Source: Streptomyces coacervatus
GTDB taxonomy: Bacteria > Actinomycetota > Actinomycetes > Streptomycetales > Streptomycetaceae
Length of the DNA: 64,000 nucleotides
Assembly: GCF_029223485.1 (NCBI RefSeq)
Contig: NZ_JARHTP010000004.1
Location: forward strand, 124,001-188,000
Direction of reading: 5' to 3'
A program made the translations under genes and the position numbers. Below the pieces are notes generated by a model. It was not told the origin of the DNA. It worked only from the letters and a program-made list of their open reading frames with translations, and ran no database searches. Shown one piece after another: positions 26,176 to 34,933 of this stretch (position 1 is its first letter; each line of letters starts with the position of its first letter).

Positions 26176-27510
26176 TCATGCCGTGTCATGGGTCGCGGCG
26201 TACGTCAGCGCCTCCCGTGCCGCATGACGGTCGCCGACCGTCTCCCACCAGGGGTGCGTGTGCATCTCCTCGGCGAGACGCCGGCACCGCTCCCGCGCGT
26301 CCGCGAGGCGCTCCCACTGCTCTCCGGCGATCTCGGCGCGCCCTGCCACGATGTCCGCACCGCTGGGCAGGCGCGCGGCGATGTCCGCGGAGTGCTCCAG
26401 CGCCCGGGTGAAGGTCCGCCGGGCGGCGACCAGATCCCCGGGTATGACGAACTCGCCCACGGTGAAGGGCCGCGAGAATTCATACGATCCCGGCTCGGTG
26501 TGCCACATCGATGCGTCGATGGGCCGTTCGTCGTCACGCGCCCTGGTGAGCTCGCTGCGAAGACCCGCTCCCAGGTCGTCGCCGGTCTCCCACGCGCCGC
26601 CACGGTGCGCGGGCAGCGGATCCACCCCGCCCGCCCGACGCGCCGCAGACTGGCCGGGCAGGGCTTCGGGGCGGCCTTCGAGGAACTCCTCCTTGTCCGT
26701 GGGGGTGACCCACATGTGCCAGCCACGGCGGCCCGCCGGGTGGGGCAGGTAGAGCGAGACGAGTTCGCCCGTGGCCGTGCGCCGGATGACGTCGTCGTAG
26801 TAGAGGCCGTGCACCGGTTCCCACAGGGCGTGCCGTCCACCGCACCGTCCGGCGCCCTGCTGCGGGCAGGGGACCGGATTGCTCCAGTCGCAACGGGACA
26901 TGTGGAGTTGTTTGATGCCGCCGCGCACCGGCAGGGCCGCGCGGTCGGTCACGTCCCGCCAGCTCTGTATGTTCAGCCGGGCCCAGGGCGCGCGGTCGAT
27001 GGGGATCGCGTTTTCGTGGTTGACGAGCCACAGCGGGGTGAGCCCGTCCCCGAGTGCGCTGCGGGTGCGATCGTCGACGGAACCGCCGGCTATGGCCGCG
27101 AGCTGTATTTCGTACGCGAGTCGGTGCTCGCCGCCGCCCTCCACGGTCACATCCGTACGATGTTTTCCGCGCTCGGCTTCCGCCGCTCCCGTGACCCGAA
27201 AGCCCTCCCCCGAGGCGATCTTGACGGTGTATTCCCTGAGCGCTTTGTGGAGATCGCTTTCGTCCTTCGTTTCCGGGCGTTCTCCTTTTGCCACATGCAT
27301 GGCGTGCGGCCTGCCGTTGACCTTGCGGATGGCCATGAAGCCGGGGCAGATTAAACCTTCGTCCTCATGGGCTTCGAGGCAGTACAGAAGATCCGGCTGG
27401 TAATTGCCGTAGATCTCGTCGAGCAGCCGCGGGTATTCGGGGTGCCCGAGATCCGCCTCGGTCAGGTCGAGCGTGATGCCGAGGCCCCTGTGCCAGACGC
27501 TGTAGGTCAT
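26176..27510 (-). CDS. CoiA-like nuclease-domain protein
   Basis: A 444-residue protein. Residues about 40-155 resemble the CoiA competence-nuclease fold: CPGFMAIRKVNGRPHAMHVA, ESDLHKALREYTVKI, KHRTDVTVEG and YEIQLAAI supply the H, D and ExQ positions of a PD-(D/E)XK active site. The middle has a cysteine cluster near residues 228-245 (SRCDW, VPCP, GRCGG) that could bind zinc, and the C terminus is helical. CoiA promotes recombination during DNA uptake in Gram-positives; the role here is unknown. The start is ATG 27510. Confidence 0.6.
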   Translation of the reverse strand: MTYSVWHRGLGITLDLTEADLGHPEYPRLLDEIYGNYQPDLLYCLEAHEDEGLICPGFMAIRKVNGRPHAMHVAKGERPETKDESDLHKALREYTVKIASGEGFRVTGAAEAERGKHRTDVTVEGGGEHRLAYEIQLAAIAGGSVDDRTRSALGDGLTPLWLVNHENAIPIDRAPWARLNIQSWRDVTDRAALPVRGGIKQLHMSRCDWSNPVPCPQQGAGRCGGRHALWEPVHGLYYDDVIRRTATGELVSLYLPHPAGRRGWHMWVTPTDKEEFLEGRPEALPGQSAARRAGGVDPLPAHRGGAWETGDDLGAGLRSELTRARDDERPIDASMWHTEPGSYEFSRPFTVGEFVIPGDLVAARRTFTRALEHSADIAARLPSGADIVAGRAEIAGEQWERLADARERCRRLAEEMHTHPWWETVGDRHAAREALTYAATHDTA

Positions 27511-27660
27511 ATGGCGAGAGTAGGACGCACCACTGACAATGGGCCTGCGCCATGATCGGAAAGTGCCCCTGGAATTGGGCCGATGGCGCCACTCGGCCCG
27601 CATCGGAATCGACCGTGAAGCTGCCTTGCACACAACATTGCACAGCCCCGGACGTACCGG

Positions 27661-28872
27661 TCAGTCGGGCGGGGTGGACAGGTCTCCGCGCAGGCGGCGG
27701 GTCCGCAGGGCCAGTTCGAGTTCGAAGCGGCGGTCGGGGTCGTCCAGGTCCGCTCCCCACAGGTCCCGGATCTGCCGCAGACGGTTGCGCACGGTCTGGG
27801 GATGGACGCCGAGCCGGGCGGCCACCTCGGGCGCGCCGCCCCGGGTCTCCAGCCAGGCGAGCAGCGTCTCGGCCAGGCGGCGGGCATGTTCCGGTCCGGC
27901 CTCCGTCAGCCGGGCCAGCCGACGGCGGGCGAGGTCGTCGATCAGTTCCTCGGCGGGCAGCAGCACGAGGGCTTCGGTGTGGTCGCTGCAGCGCAGCAGG
28001 CGGCCCTGCGGCAGCAGGCCCTTCTCGATCATGCCGACGGCCGCCGCTGCCCACCGCAGTGACCCGGCGGCCCGGGTCACGGGCACGGTGGGGCCGACGG
28101 CGCCGGTCCAGCCGCCCATGGCGCGGTGCAGCCGCTCGGCGCGGCCGGGTGCGTCCGGATCCGGCAGCACCAGCCGGGGGTGTTCGCCGTCCATGTCCTG
28201 CAGGATCTCCTCGCCCAGGGCGGGGGTGACGAGCTGCCGGGCGGGGCGGAGCAGCACCGCCACGGCGACCTCGTCGGGCAGGCGCCAGTCGACGGCGGCG
28301 GCGCGGTCGGTGACGGCCGCGGTGGGGTCGGTGCGGTGCTCGGTGAGAAGGAGGTCGACGAGCAGGCGCCGGCGCCGGAGCCGCTCCCCGGCCTGGCCGG
28401 CGGCGACCTCGGCGTAGCCGCGCAGCGAATGGGACACCAGCTCGTCAAGGTACTCGAACGCGGACTCGGCGAGCTCGTACATCGCGGGCGGGGGTATCTC
28501 GACCTTCTGCCCGATCTCGGCGAGCCTGTGCCAAGCCAGACGGACGTTCAGCCGGTAGATCGCCTGGAGGGAGTCCAGTTTCCGGCCCCTCTCGGCCTGG
28601 TTGCGGCCGAACTCCTGGAAGACCTCTGGGAGTTCGTGGGGCCGCTCGATATCGGCCGTCAGCCGCGCCACGAAGTTCTCAAGGGCGAGCCGGATCGCCA
28701 GAAGTGCCTTCGGACGGCCTGTCTCGTCGGTTGTGAGCTCGAGCCCCGGGTACTCCTCGTGCATGGCGTGCAGGATGTCCTGCGCGATGTCCGGCACCTG
28801 CTCCATGGCGAGACCGGCGAACCGCTGCACCTGCTCCGGCGGCACTTTGTGCCAGGCGGGGGGCGCAGGCAC
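27661..28872 (-). CDS. PucR-family helix-turn-helix regulator
   Basis: A 403-residue regulator with an N-terminal RsbRD-like sensor region (QRFAGLAMEQVPDIAQDIL through LDSLQAIYRLNVRLAWHRL), a central GGDEF-like PucR domain, and the C-terminal HTH_30 LLAWLETRGGAPEVAARLGVHPQTVRNRLRQI. The GTG at 28872 was chosen because GGGAGG stands 8 nt upstream. No obvious target adjoins it. Confidence 0.88.
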   Translation of the reverse strand: MPAPPAWHKVPPEQVQRFAGLAMEQVPDIAQDILHAMHEEYPGLELTTDETGRPKALLAIRLALENFVARLTADIERPHELPEVFQEFGRNQAERGRKLDSLQAIYRLNVRLAWHRLAEIGQKVEIPPPAMYELAESAFEYLDELVSHSLRGYAEVAAGQAGERLRRRRLLVDLLLTEHRTDPTAAVTDRAAAVDWRLPDEVAVAVLLRPARQLVTPALGEEILQDMDGEHPRLVLPDPDAPGRAERLHRAMGGWTGAVGPTVPVTRAAGSLRWAAAAVGMIEKGLLPQGRLLRCSDHTEALVLLPAEELIDDLARRRLARLTEAGPEHARRLAETLLAWLETRGGAPEVAARLGVHPQTVRNRLRQIRDLWGADLDDPDRRFELELALRTRRLRGDLSTPPD

Positions 28873-29272
28873 GGGCACCACCTCCCGGTGATCAGTGATC
28901 TGCGTCGGGGAAGGTGACGAGCGGCGCAGTCGGCCGCTCGGGAACGGCCCCGGTGAGCGGGGCCGCCCCCCGCACTGTCGCACGGTTCGCATCCTTCCGC
29001 TGTTCTCCGGCCGCGGGGAGGCACCGGACGGTGGGCGAGGGCCTACAGCCGGTCGACGGGACTCACACCGGTGACTGATCGGGGGCCGCAGGCAGACGGA
29101 GATTGTCACTTGCGTGCGTAGTCAGATCGAACCGTCGTTCCGAAAACTGACGTTACCTACGGGTACACCTACCGCGTTCTCCCGGAACCGGCCCAACCGT
29201 CACACGAAGTCACCGCCCTGCGTTTCTCCCCCGGACGCCCGGCCCCACCCCCACCGACGAGTTGGAGCACCG
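28873..29272. other. 400-bp divergent gap between PucR and the glycosyltransferase remnant
   Basis: No gene was recognised. The segment holds the PucR leader (28873-28900) and an AT-richer patch at 29130-29180 that could carry a promoter, but no clear -35/-10 pair or palindrome was seen. Confidence 0.4.
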
Positions 29273-30130
29273 ATGCCCCAGCACGCTTCTCGCCCGGTCT
29301 CCGGCCGGGAGACCTTCCCCCGCCGGGTCGGCGACTGCGACCTGCTGGTGGAGGTGTGCAACGGTATGCCGTATCTGGCTCCGCTGTGGCACAAGGGCCC
29401 GACGATGTACCTGGTCAACCGCGTGCACACCGACCTGTGGGACATGCGCCACCCGCGTCCCGTCGCGGGCCTCGGCCGCCGCCTGGAGCGCTGGGCGCCG
29501 GCGGGCACGCACCGCGCCGGACCACCGCTGCCCAAGGCGTCCGAGCCGCTGTTCGTCGCCGTCGGACGTCTGGTCGAGTACAAGCGCATCGACCTGCTGC
29601 TGCGGCTGTGGGAGCGGGTGCGCCCGGTCACCGGCGGGCGGCTCGTCGTCGTCGGCGACGGCCCCGAGCGGCATCGGCTTACGGCCATGGCCGGGCCCGG
29701 GGTGGAATTCACGGGCCGGGTCTCGGAGGCCGAGAAGCACCGGCTGCTGTGCGAGGCATGGCAGCTGCTGCACCCGTCCATGATGGAGGGCTGGGGCCTG
29801 GTGGTCACCGAGGCCGGCACCCGGGCCACCCGGGCCGTCGGTTTCGACATCCCGGGGCTGCGCGACTCCGTCGTGGACGGTGTGACGGGTGTGCCGGCCG
29901 GCGGGGAGAGTTCGTTCGCCGCCGCCTGGTGCAGCCTCGCGCTCAGCCGGCAGCGCCGCTCGGTCATGGGCCGCGCGGCTGAGGCGCGCGCCGAGCAGTT
30001 CCGCTGGAGCAGCACCGTCCGGCAGTTCCGGGAGGTGGCCGCGGAGGCCTGCGGCCCGGTCCGGCCCGCGCCCGCCGCCCTGTCGATACGGGCCGTCCCG
30101 CCGCAGCGCAGGGTGAGCGGACATGGCTGA
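29273..30130 (+). pseudogene. GT-B family 4 glycosyltransferase, internally deleted
   Basis: The 285-residue frame is open, but compared with the usual roughly 400 residues it lacks most of the N-terminal Rossmann domain and the linker between ERWAPAG and PPLPKASEPLFVAVGRL. What remains is CDLLVEVCNGMPYLAPLW with VNRVHTDLWDMRHPRP (part of the acceptor domain) and the donor domain with FVAVGRLVEYKRIDLLLRLW, VVVGDGPERHRL and the HPSMMEGWGLVVTEA motif. It is probably inactive. It overlaps the methyltransferase start by 8 bp. Confidence 0.6.
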
Positions 30131-30890
30131 GTTCGGCGGACGTCCCCTGGACGATCCGTCCCTGCGCCGGTCGCTGGCCCTGTTCCGGGCCTTTCTGCGG
30201 GAGCGGTCCGACCCCGACGGCTGCTACACGCTGCTCGCGCGGGACGCGGTCGCCCAGGTGGAGCGGCACATGGATCTGCAGGGCCGGATCGTTCTCGATG
30301 TCGGCGGTGCGGGCGGTCACTTCACGGAGGAGTTCCGCCGCCGGGGCGCCCACGGCTTCCTCTTCGAGCCCGACCTGCGCGAGCTGTCCTCCCGAGGGTG
30401 TCCGCCCGGGGGCTCCGCGGTCGCCGACGGCTATCTGCTGCCGGTGCCCGACGGTGTGGCGGATGTGTGTTTCGCCTCCAACATCCTGCAGCACGTGTCG
30501 GACCCGGAGACCTTCCTCAGCGAGATGGTGCGGGTGACCCGGCCGGGCGGACTGATCTACCTGTCGTTCACCAACTGGCTCTCCCCCTGGGGCGGTCACG
30601 AGACCGCGCCCTGGCACTACCTGGGGGCGGGCCGGGCGCGCGAGCGCTACCGGCGGCGGACCGGGCGCGAGCCCAAGCACACCGTCGGCGAGAACCTCTT
30701 CCGTATCCACATCGGCCCCACCCTGCGGCATGTGCGCGGCCGTAAGGACATGCACATCGTCTCCGCACGCTCCCGCTACTGGCCGTTCTTCCCGGGCGCG
30801 ATCACCCGGATCCCCGGGCTGAGGGAGATCGCCACCTGGAACCTCCTGCTGATCCTGCGCAAGCCGTGTTCCAGCGAGGCGCGTTCATGA
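30123..30890 (+). CDS. Class I SAM-dependent methyltransferase
   Basis: A 255-residue methyltransferase: motif I IVLDVGGAGGHFTEEF near residue 60, VADVCFASNILQHVSDPETFLSEMVRVTRPGGLIYLSF (motifs II and III), then a C-terminal extension with HYLGAGRARERYRRRTG. It is close to methyltransferases that accompany cell-surface glycosyltransferases in Streptomyces. It appears intact, though the genes on both sides are broken, so its role may be lost. Its stop overlaps the next ATG (ATGA). Confidence 0.8.
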   Translation: MAEFGGRPLDDPSLRRSLALFRAFLRERSDPDGCYTLLARDAVAQVERHMDLQGRIVLDVGGAGGHFTEEFRRRGAHGFLFEPDLRELSSRGCPPGGSAVADGYLLPVPDGVADVCFASNILQHVSDPETFLSEMVRVTRPGGLIYLSFTNWLSPWGGHETAPWHYLGAGRARERYRRRTGREPKHTVGENLFRIHIGPTLRHVRGRKDMHIVSARSRYWPFFPGAITRIPGLREIATWNLLLILRKPCSSEARS

Positions 30891-31040
30891 ACGGCACGAT
30901 CCAGGCAGCACCTGCGCACGCCGTCCCTGCGCCGACGGTCCCGCCCGTGTCGCACGCCCACGGACCGAGTGCTCGGCGCGGTACGCCCTATGGCCCACGT
31001 TCACCCTCGTCGCCAGCTCCACCACCCCTGGAGGAAGCCG
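30887..31040 (+). pseudogene. Remnant of a large membrane glycosyltransferase (arabinofuranosyltransferase-like)
   Basis: The ATG at 30887 begins MNGTIQAAPAHAVPAPTVP..SHAHGP, a Pro/Ala-rich leader like that of alpha-(1->3)-arabinofuranosyltransferase proteins found next to this methyltransferase type. The expected 1,300 residues of membrane protein are absent. Another frame gives RYALWPTFTLVASS before a stop at the next gene's start, possibly the original C terminus. The pairing of the two ends is inference. Confidence 0.35.
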
Positions 31041-31043
31041 CTC

Positions 31044-31250
31044 ATGAAACCCGACGACCCACTCCTGAAGCTCCTCGCCTGCCCGCTCGACAAGGGGCCG
31101 TTGATCCTGGACGAGCCGGGGTCGGCGCTCTACGAACCCGCCGCTGCGCCGCCGCTATCCGGTGGTCGACGGCATCCCGCAGCTGCTTCCCGCCTCCGGG
31201 GAGCCTGCCTGGGAGCAGGAGCTCGCCCGGCTGTCACGGCGGCTGTGCGG
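31044..31250 (+). pseudogene. Trm112-family small protein, frameshifted
   Basis: The ATG at 31044 with GGAGG upstream begins MKPDDPLLKLLACPLDKGPL, a clear Trm112/YcaR N terminus with the first zinc cysteine region. After LYEP the frame changes, and RRRYPVVDGIPQLLPASGE, the conserved C-terminal half, is read in another frame. A single-base indel near 31145 explains this. It is linked to the broken glycosyl cluster. Confidence 0.7.
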
Positions 31251-31289
31251 CGCCCTGCGACCCGGGACCGGACGTCCGGGATTTCGGTC

Positions 31290-31880
31290 AACTCGCCCTG
31301 GGTGAAGACCAGTTACGGAACCTTGCGGAGTCGTTCGGTTCGGCCCAGACCGTTGTGGTGATGCGGTCGGCCACTCGTGTCGCGGCATGGAGGAGGTACT
31401 CCAGCGGACCGCGGCAAAAGCGCCGGGTCCAGACGGTGGCCAGGAGCATGGCCGCGGCGGCGAAGACGAGGAGCGCCGGCAGTGCCGGGCCGGTCGCCTC
31501 CTCCATGCCGACGGCTCGGATGGCGGGGATGTGCAGGACGTATGCCGCCAGCGCGGTCATGCCGACGGAACTGACGGTGTGGCCAGGCGGGTGAGCCTTG
31601 GCATTCGGGCCGTGACCTGGACGCAGGTGACCACGGCGAGGAGCGCGACGCCCGTGTTGCCGAGGATGGAGAACGTCGTCCGGCTGTGCGGTGCGGCCAC
31701 GAGGAGCCAGTCGGGGTGGACCGTGGCCGCGAGCGCGGTGCCGAGCACCGAGAACAGCCCCGCCCGGCAGCCGCCAACGGCACCGCACACGGCGCCCGGC
31801 CACGCCGGCGCACCCTGACCCGTTCCTGACCGCCACCCGGCCGCCGTTGCGGTGTGGACCGGGCCATCTGGGCACAACCG
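31290..31880 (-). pseudogene. Multi-pass membrane protein (DUF418/acyltransferase-like), frameshifted
   Basis: Two minus-strand frames together give a membrane domain: RTTFSILGNTGVALLAVVTC and ARMPRLTRL in one (to about 31590), then VSSVGMTALAAYVLHIPAIRAVG, ALLVFAAAAMLLATVWTRRF and CRGPLEYLLHAATR in the other. The GPLE-W/Y-LL ending is typical of DUF418-like and related membrane acyltransferases. The frame break is near 31575-31600, and the N-terminal two thirds are missing. Confidence 0.55.
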
Positions 31881-31924
31881 GCGCACGAAATCTTGCGGCT
31901 GTCTTTGCGGCATACCTAAGATGC

Positions 31925-31951
31925 TTTCGTCACTCCTCGTACCTGACGAAA
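31925..31951. promoter_or_regulatory. 8-11-8 inverted repeat upstream of the lysine operon
   Basis: TTTCGTCA (31925-31932) and TGACGAAA (31944-31951) are perfect complements with an 11-nt spacer, 38 bp before the aminotransferase start. The site could bind an Lrp/AsnC-type or other dimeric regulator. No regulator gene adjoins the operon. Confidence 0.6.
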
Positions 31952-31988
31952 CATCTTCTGTTCGCGGCTATCGAGAGTAGGTGCCTCC

Positions 31989-33329
31989 ATGACGGTTGCT
32001 GCTGATTCGACGCTCCACCCGGACGAGGTGCACGAGAGACTCGGCCGTCATGTCCTGACCGACGGATTCAAGCTTGTGCTGGACCCGCTCGCCAGTCGGG
32101 GCTCGTGGATCGTCGACGCCCGTACCAGTGAGAAGTTCCTCGACCTCTACTCGTTCTTCGCGTCCGCTCCGCTGGGGCTCAACGCGCCGGGCATCGTGGA
32201 CGATCCGGAGTTCATGACCCTGCTCGCGCAGGTGGCGGCGAACAAGCCCGCCAACCCCGACATGTACACCACGCACTACGCCGAGTTCGTCGAGACGTTC
32301 GCCCGGGTGCTGGGTGATCCGGCCCTGCCGAGACTGTTCTTCGTCGAGGGCGGGGCGCTCGCCGTCGAGAACGCGCTCAAGACGGCGTTCGACTGGAAGA
32401 GCCGCCGCAACGAGGCGGCGGGCCGTTCGCCCGGTCTCGGCACCAAGGTGCTCCACCTCCGGAAGGCATTCCACGGCCGCAGCGGTTACACCCTCTCGCT
32501 GACCAACACCGAGCCCAACAAGACGGCCCGTTTCCCGCAGTTCGACTGGCCGCGTATCGACGTACCCGCCGTGCGGTTCCCCCTCGATCGCCACCTTGCC
32601 GAGGTCGAGGAGGCGGAGCGACGGGCCCTCGGGCAGGCACGGCAGGCGTTCGAGGAGAACCTGCACGACGTCGCCTGCTTCATCGCCGAGCCGATCCAGG
32701 GCGAGGGGGGCGACAACCACATGCGTCCGGAGTTCCTGCAGGCGATGCAGGCTCTCTGTCACGAGTACGACGCGCTGTTCGTGCTCGACGAGGTGCAGAC
32801 CGGGGTGGGAATGACCGGCAGCACCTGGGCCTACCAGCAGCTCGGCCTCGAACCGGACATCGTCGCCTTCGCCAAGAAGGTCCAGCTGGGCGGCATCATG
32901 GCCGGCCGCCGGGTCGACCAGGTACCCGACAACGTGCTCCGGGTCTCCGGGCGGATCAACTCCACCTGGGGCGGCGGGCTGGTCGACATGGTCCGGGCGC
33001 GTCGCATCCTGGAGATCATCGAACGGGACGACCTGGTGGCCCATGCAGCTGCCGTGGGATCGTGGTTCCTGGCCGAACTGCGTGCTCTGGAAGTCCGGCA
33101 CACGCCGGTGGTCTCCAACTCGCGGGGGCGCGGGCTGATGAGCGCCGTCGATCTGCCCGACAGCGGCGTTCGTGACGAGGTGGTACGACGGTTGCGGACC
33201 GAGGAGCAGGTGATCGCATTGCCGTGCGGTGAGCGTTCGGTGCGCTTCCGCCCCGCCCTGTCCATCACACAGGACGAGCTGGGGGTCGCCCTGCGGGCCC
33301 TCGACCGGGTCGTCGCCGGTCTGCACTGA
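31989..33329 (+). CDS. lat: L-lysine 6-aminotransferase
   Basis: A 446-residue class III aminotransferase matching lysine epsilon-aminotransferase: transfer of the 6-amino group of lysine to 2-oxoglutarate gives 2-aminoadipate 6-semialdehyde (cyclising to piperideine-6-carboxylate). Motifs include FFVEGGALAVENALKTAFDWK, IAEPIQGEGGDNH, LFVLDEVQTGVGMTG and the PLP lysine in AFAKKVQLGG. The ATG at 31989 follows a short leader with the 8-11-8 repeat. The next gene oxidises its product, so this is lysine catabolism rather than cephamycin supply; no beta-lactam genes are present. Confidence 0.93.
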   Translation: MTVAADSTLHPDEVHERLGRHVLTDGFKLVLDPLASRGSWIVDARTSEKFLDLYSFFASAPLGLNAPGIVDDPEFMTLLAQVAANKPANPDMYTTHYAEFVETFARVLGDPALPRLFFVEGGALAVENALKTAFDWKSRRNEAAGRSPGLGTKVLHLRKAFHGRSGYTLSLTNTEPNKTARFPQFDWPRIDVPAVRFPLDRHLAEVEEAERRALGQARQAFEENLHDVACFIAEPIQGEGGDNHMRPEFLQAMQALCHEYDALFVLDEVQTGVGMTGSTWAYQQLGLEPDIVAFAKKVQLGGIMAGRRVDQVPDNVLRVSGRINSTWGGGLVDMVRARRILEIIERDDLVAHAAAVGSWFLAELRALEVRHTPVVSNSRGRGLMSAVDLPDSGVRDEVVRRLRTEEQVIALPCGERSVRFRPALSITQDELGVALRALDRVVAGLH

Positions 33330-33379
33330 CCCCCCTCCCGGCGCCTCCCGGCGTCTCCCAGCGGACAAGGAGCAAAGTC

Positions 33380-34933
33380 ATGGCCCGTTCCGTCGCCTCG
33401 ATCGTTGCCGGCCACCCGGTCGCCGGCGCTCCCGGCGGGACTCTTCAGCGCACCAATCCCGGTCGTACCGCTGAGCTGGTCAGCGAAGTCTCGCTCGGGG
33501 ACGCCGCGACGTTCGTCGAGGCCGCCGGGGCCGCGAAGGCGGCTCAGCGGTCCTGGGCGGACGTCCCGGCGCCGGTGCGCGGATCCGCGATCGGAAAGAT
33601 CGGCCGGCTCGTCGAGGCCAACAAGGACCGGCTCGCCCGCATCGTGACGGAAGAGATCGGCAAGCCGTATGCGGAGGCGCTGGGCGAGGTCCAGGAGATC
33701 ATCGACACCTGCGACTTCTTCCTGGGCGAGGGCCGCCGGCTGTACGGGCAGACGGTGCCGTCGGAGATGCCCGACAAGCAGCTGTTCACCTTCCGCAATC
33801 CCATGGGCTCGGTTGCGGTGATCACCGCGGGCAACTTCCCGGTGGCCGTGCCGGCCTGGTACCTCGTGCCTGCGCTGGTGAGCGGCAACACCGTGGTGTG
33901 GAAGCCCACCGAGTACGCCGCCGCGAGCGCCAAGGCCCTCTTCGAGCTGTTCGTGCACGGGGGCGGCCTGCCCGACGGCGTACTCAACCTCGTACTCGCC
34001 GACGGCGAGCAGACGTACGCCGGTCTGGAGGCCTCCCTCGACGCCGGGCTGGTCGACAAGGTCGGCTTCACGGGGTCCACGCTCGTCGGCCGGAAGATCG
34101 GCGCCCTGTGCGGACGGCATCTGCAGACCCCGTGCCTGGAGCTGGGCGGCAAGAACCCCCAGGTGGTCACCCCGAGCGCCAACCTCGACCTGGCGGTCGA
34201 GGGGGCGCTGTTCTCCGGATTCGGCACCGCGGGGCAGCGCTGCACCTCCCTCGGGACGGTCATCGTCCACGAGTCGGTGCACGAGGACTTCCTCGCCCGC
34301 TTCGACGCCGCGAGCCGCGCGGCCCGGATCGGGGACGCGTTCGAGGACGTCCTGTACGGCCCGATGCTCGACGAGCGGTTCGCGCAGCGCTACGAGACCT
34401 TCCTCGGATGGATCAAGGACCACCACCGTGTGTACGGCTCCGACGGCGTCGGACGGATCACGGCCGCCAACCCGCGCAAGGGTTTCGTCGGGGACCCCGA
34501 AGGGGGCATGTTCTACCACCCGGTGATCGTCGACGGGGTACGCCGCGAAGACGACATCTTCCTCACCGAGACCTTCGGCCCCCTCGTCGGAGTCACCACC
34601 TACCGGGACTTCGACGAGGCTCTCGATCTGGCCAACGCCCACGGCTACGGGCTGTCCGCCGCGATCTACACCACCGATCCGCACGAGGTGTGGACGTTCC
34701 GCCGTGGCATCGGCGCGGGCATGGTCAGCGTCAACAACACCACGTCCGGAGCCGAGGCGCACCTTCCCTTCGGCGGCAACGGCAAGTCGGGCAACGGCAG
34801 CCGCCAGTCCGGGCAGTGGGTGCTCGACCAGTTCACCCGCTGGCAGTCGATGAACTGGGACCACTCCGGCCGGCTGCAGAAAGCGCAGATGGACGTGGCC
34901 GAGCTCGAACCCGACATGGCGTTCCGTCTGTGA
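33380..34933 (+). CDS. Aldehyde dehydrogenase, probable aminoadipate-semialdehyde (piperideine-6-carboxylate) dehydrogenase
   Basis: A 517-residue NAD(P)-dependent aldehyde dehydrogenase. Landmarks are ITAGNFPVAVPAWYLVPAL, KPTEYA, FTGSTLVGRKIG, the catalytic glutamate in CLELGGKNPQ and the catalytic cysteine in GTAGQRCTSLG. Directly downstream of lysine 6-aminotransferase (50-bp gap, AAGGAG before ATG 33380), it most likely converts 2-aminoadipate semialdehyde to 2-aminoadipate. The stop overlaps the E1 gene's GTG by 3 bp. Confidence 0.88.
   Translation: MARSVASIVAGHPVAGAPGGTLQRTNPGRTAELVSEVSLGDAATFVEAAGAAKAAQRSWADVPAPVRGSAIGKIGRLVEANKDRLARIVTEEIGKPYAEALGEVQEIIDTCDFFLGEGRRLYGQTVPSEMPDKQLFTFRNPMGSVAVITAGNFPVAVPAWYLVPALVSGNTVVWKPTEYAAASAKALFELFVHGGGLPDGVLNLVLADGEQTYAGLEASLDAGLVDKVGFTGSTLVGRKIGALCGRHLQTPCLELGGKNPQVVTPSANLDLAVEGALFSGFGTAGQRCTSLGTVIVHESVHEDFLARFDAASRAARIGDAFEDVLYGPMLDERFAQRYETFLGWIKDHHRVYGSDGVGRITAANPRKGFVGDPEGGMFYHPVIVDGVRREDDIFLTETFGPLVGVTTYRDFDEALDLANAHGYGLSAAIYTTDPHEVWTFRRGIGAGMVSVNNTTSGAEAHLPFGGNGKSGNGSRQSGQWVLDQFTRWQSMNWDHSGRLQKAQMDVAELEPDMAFRL

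Noticed and set aside
26176..26176. tRNA or rRNA genes anywhere in the window
   Set aside because: No tRNA cloverleaf-like segment or rRNA sequence was recognised on either strand; a tRNAscan run would settle it.
33898..34930. Long Arg-rich extension upstream of the E1 fusion
   Set aside because: It is an out-of-frame reading of the aldehyde dehydrogenase; the E1 start is GTG 34930 at the stop overlap.
31989..34933. Cephamycin (beta-lactam) cluster because of lysine 6-aminotransferase
   Set aside because: No ACV synthetase, isopenicillin synthase or other beta-lactam gene is present; the adjacent E1 gene points to catabolism.
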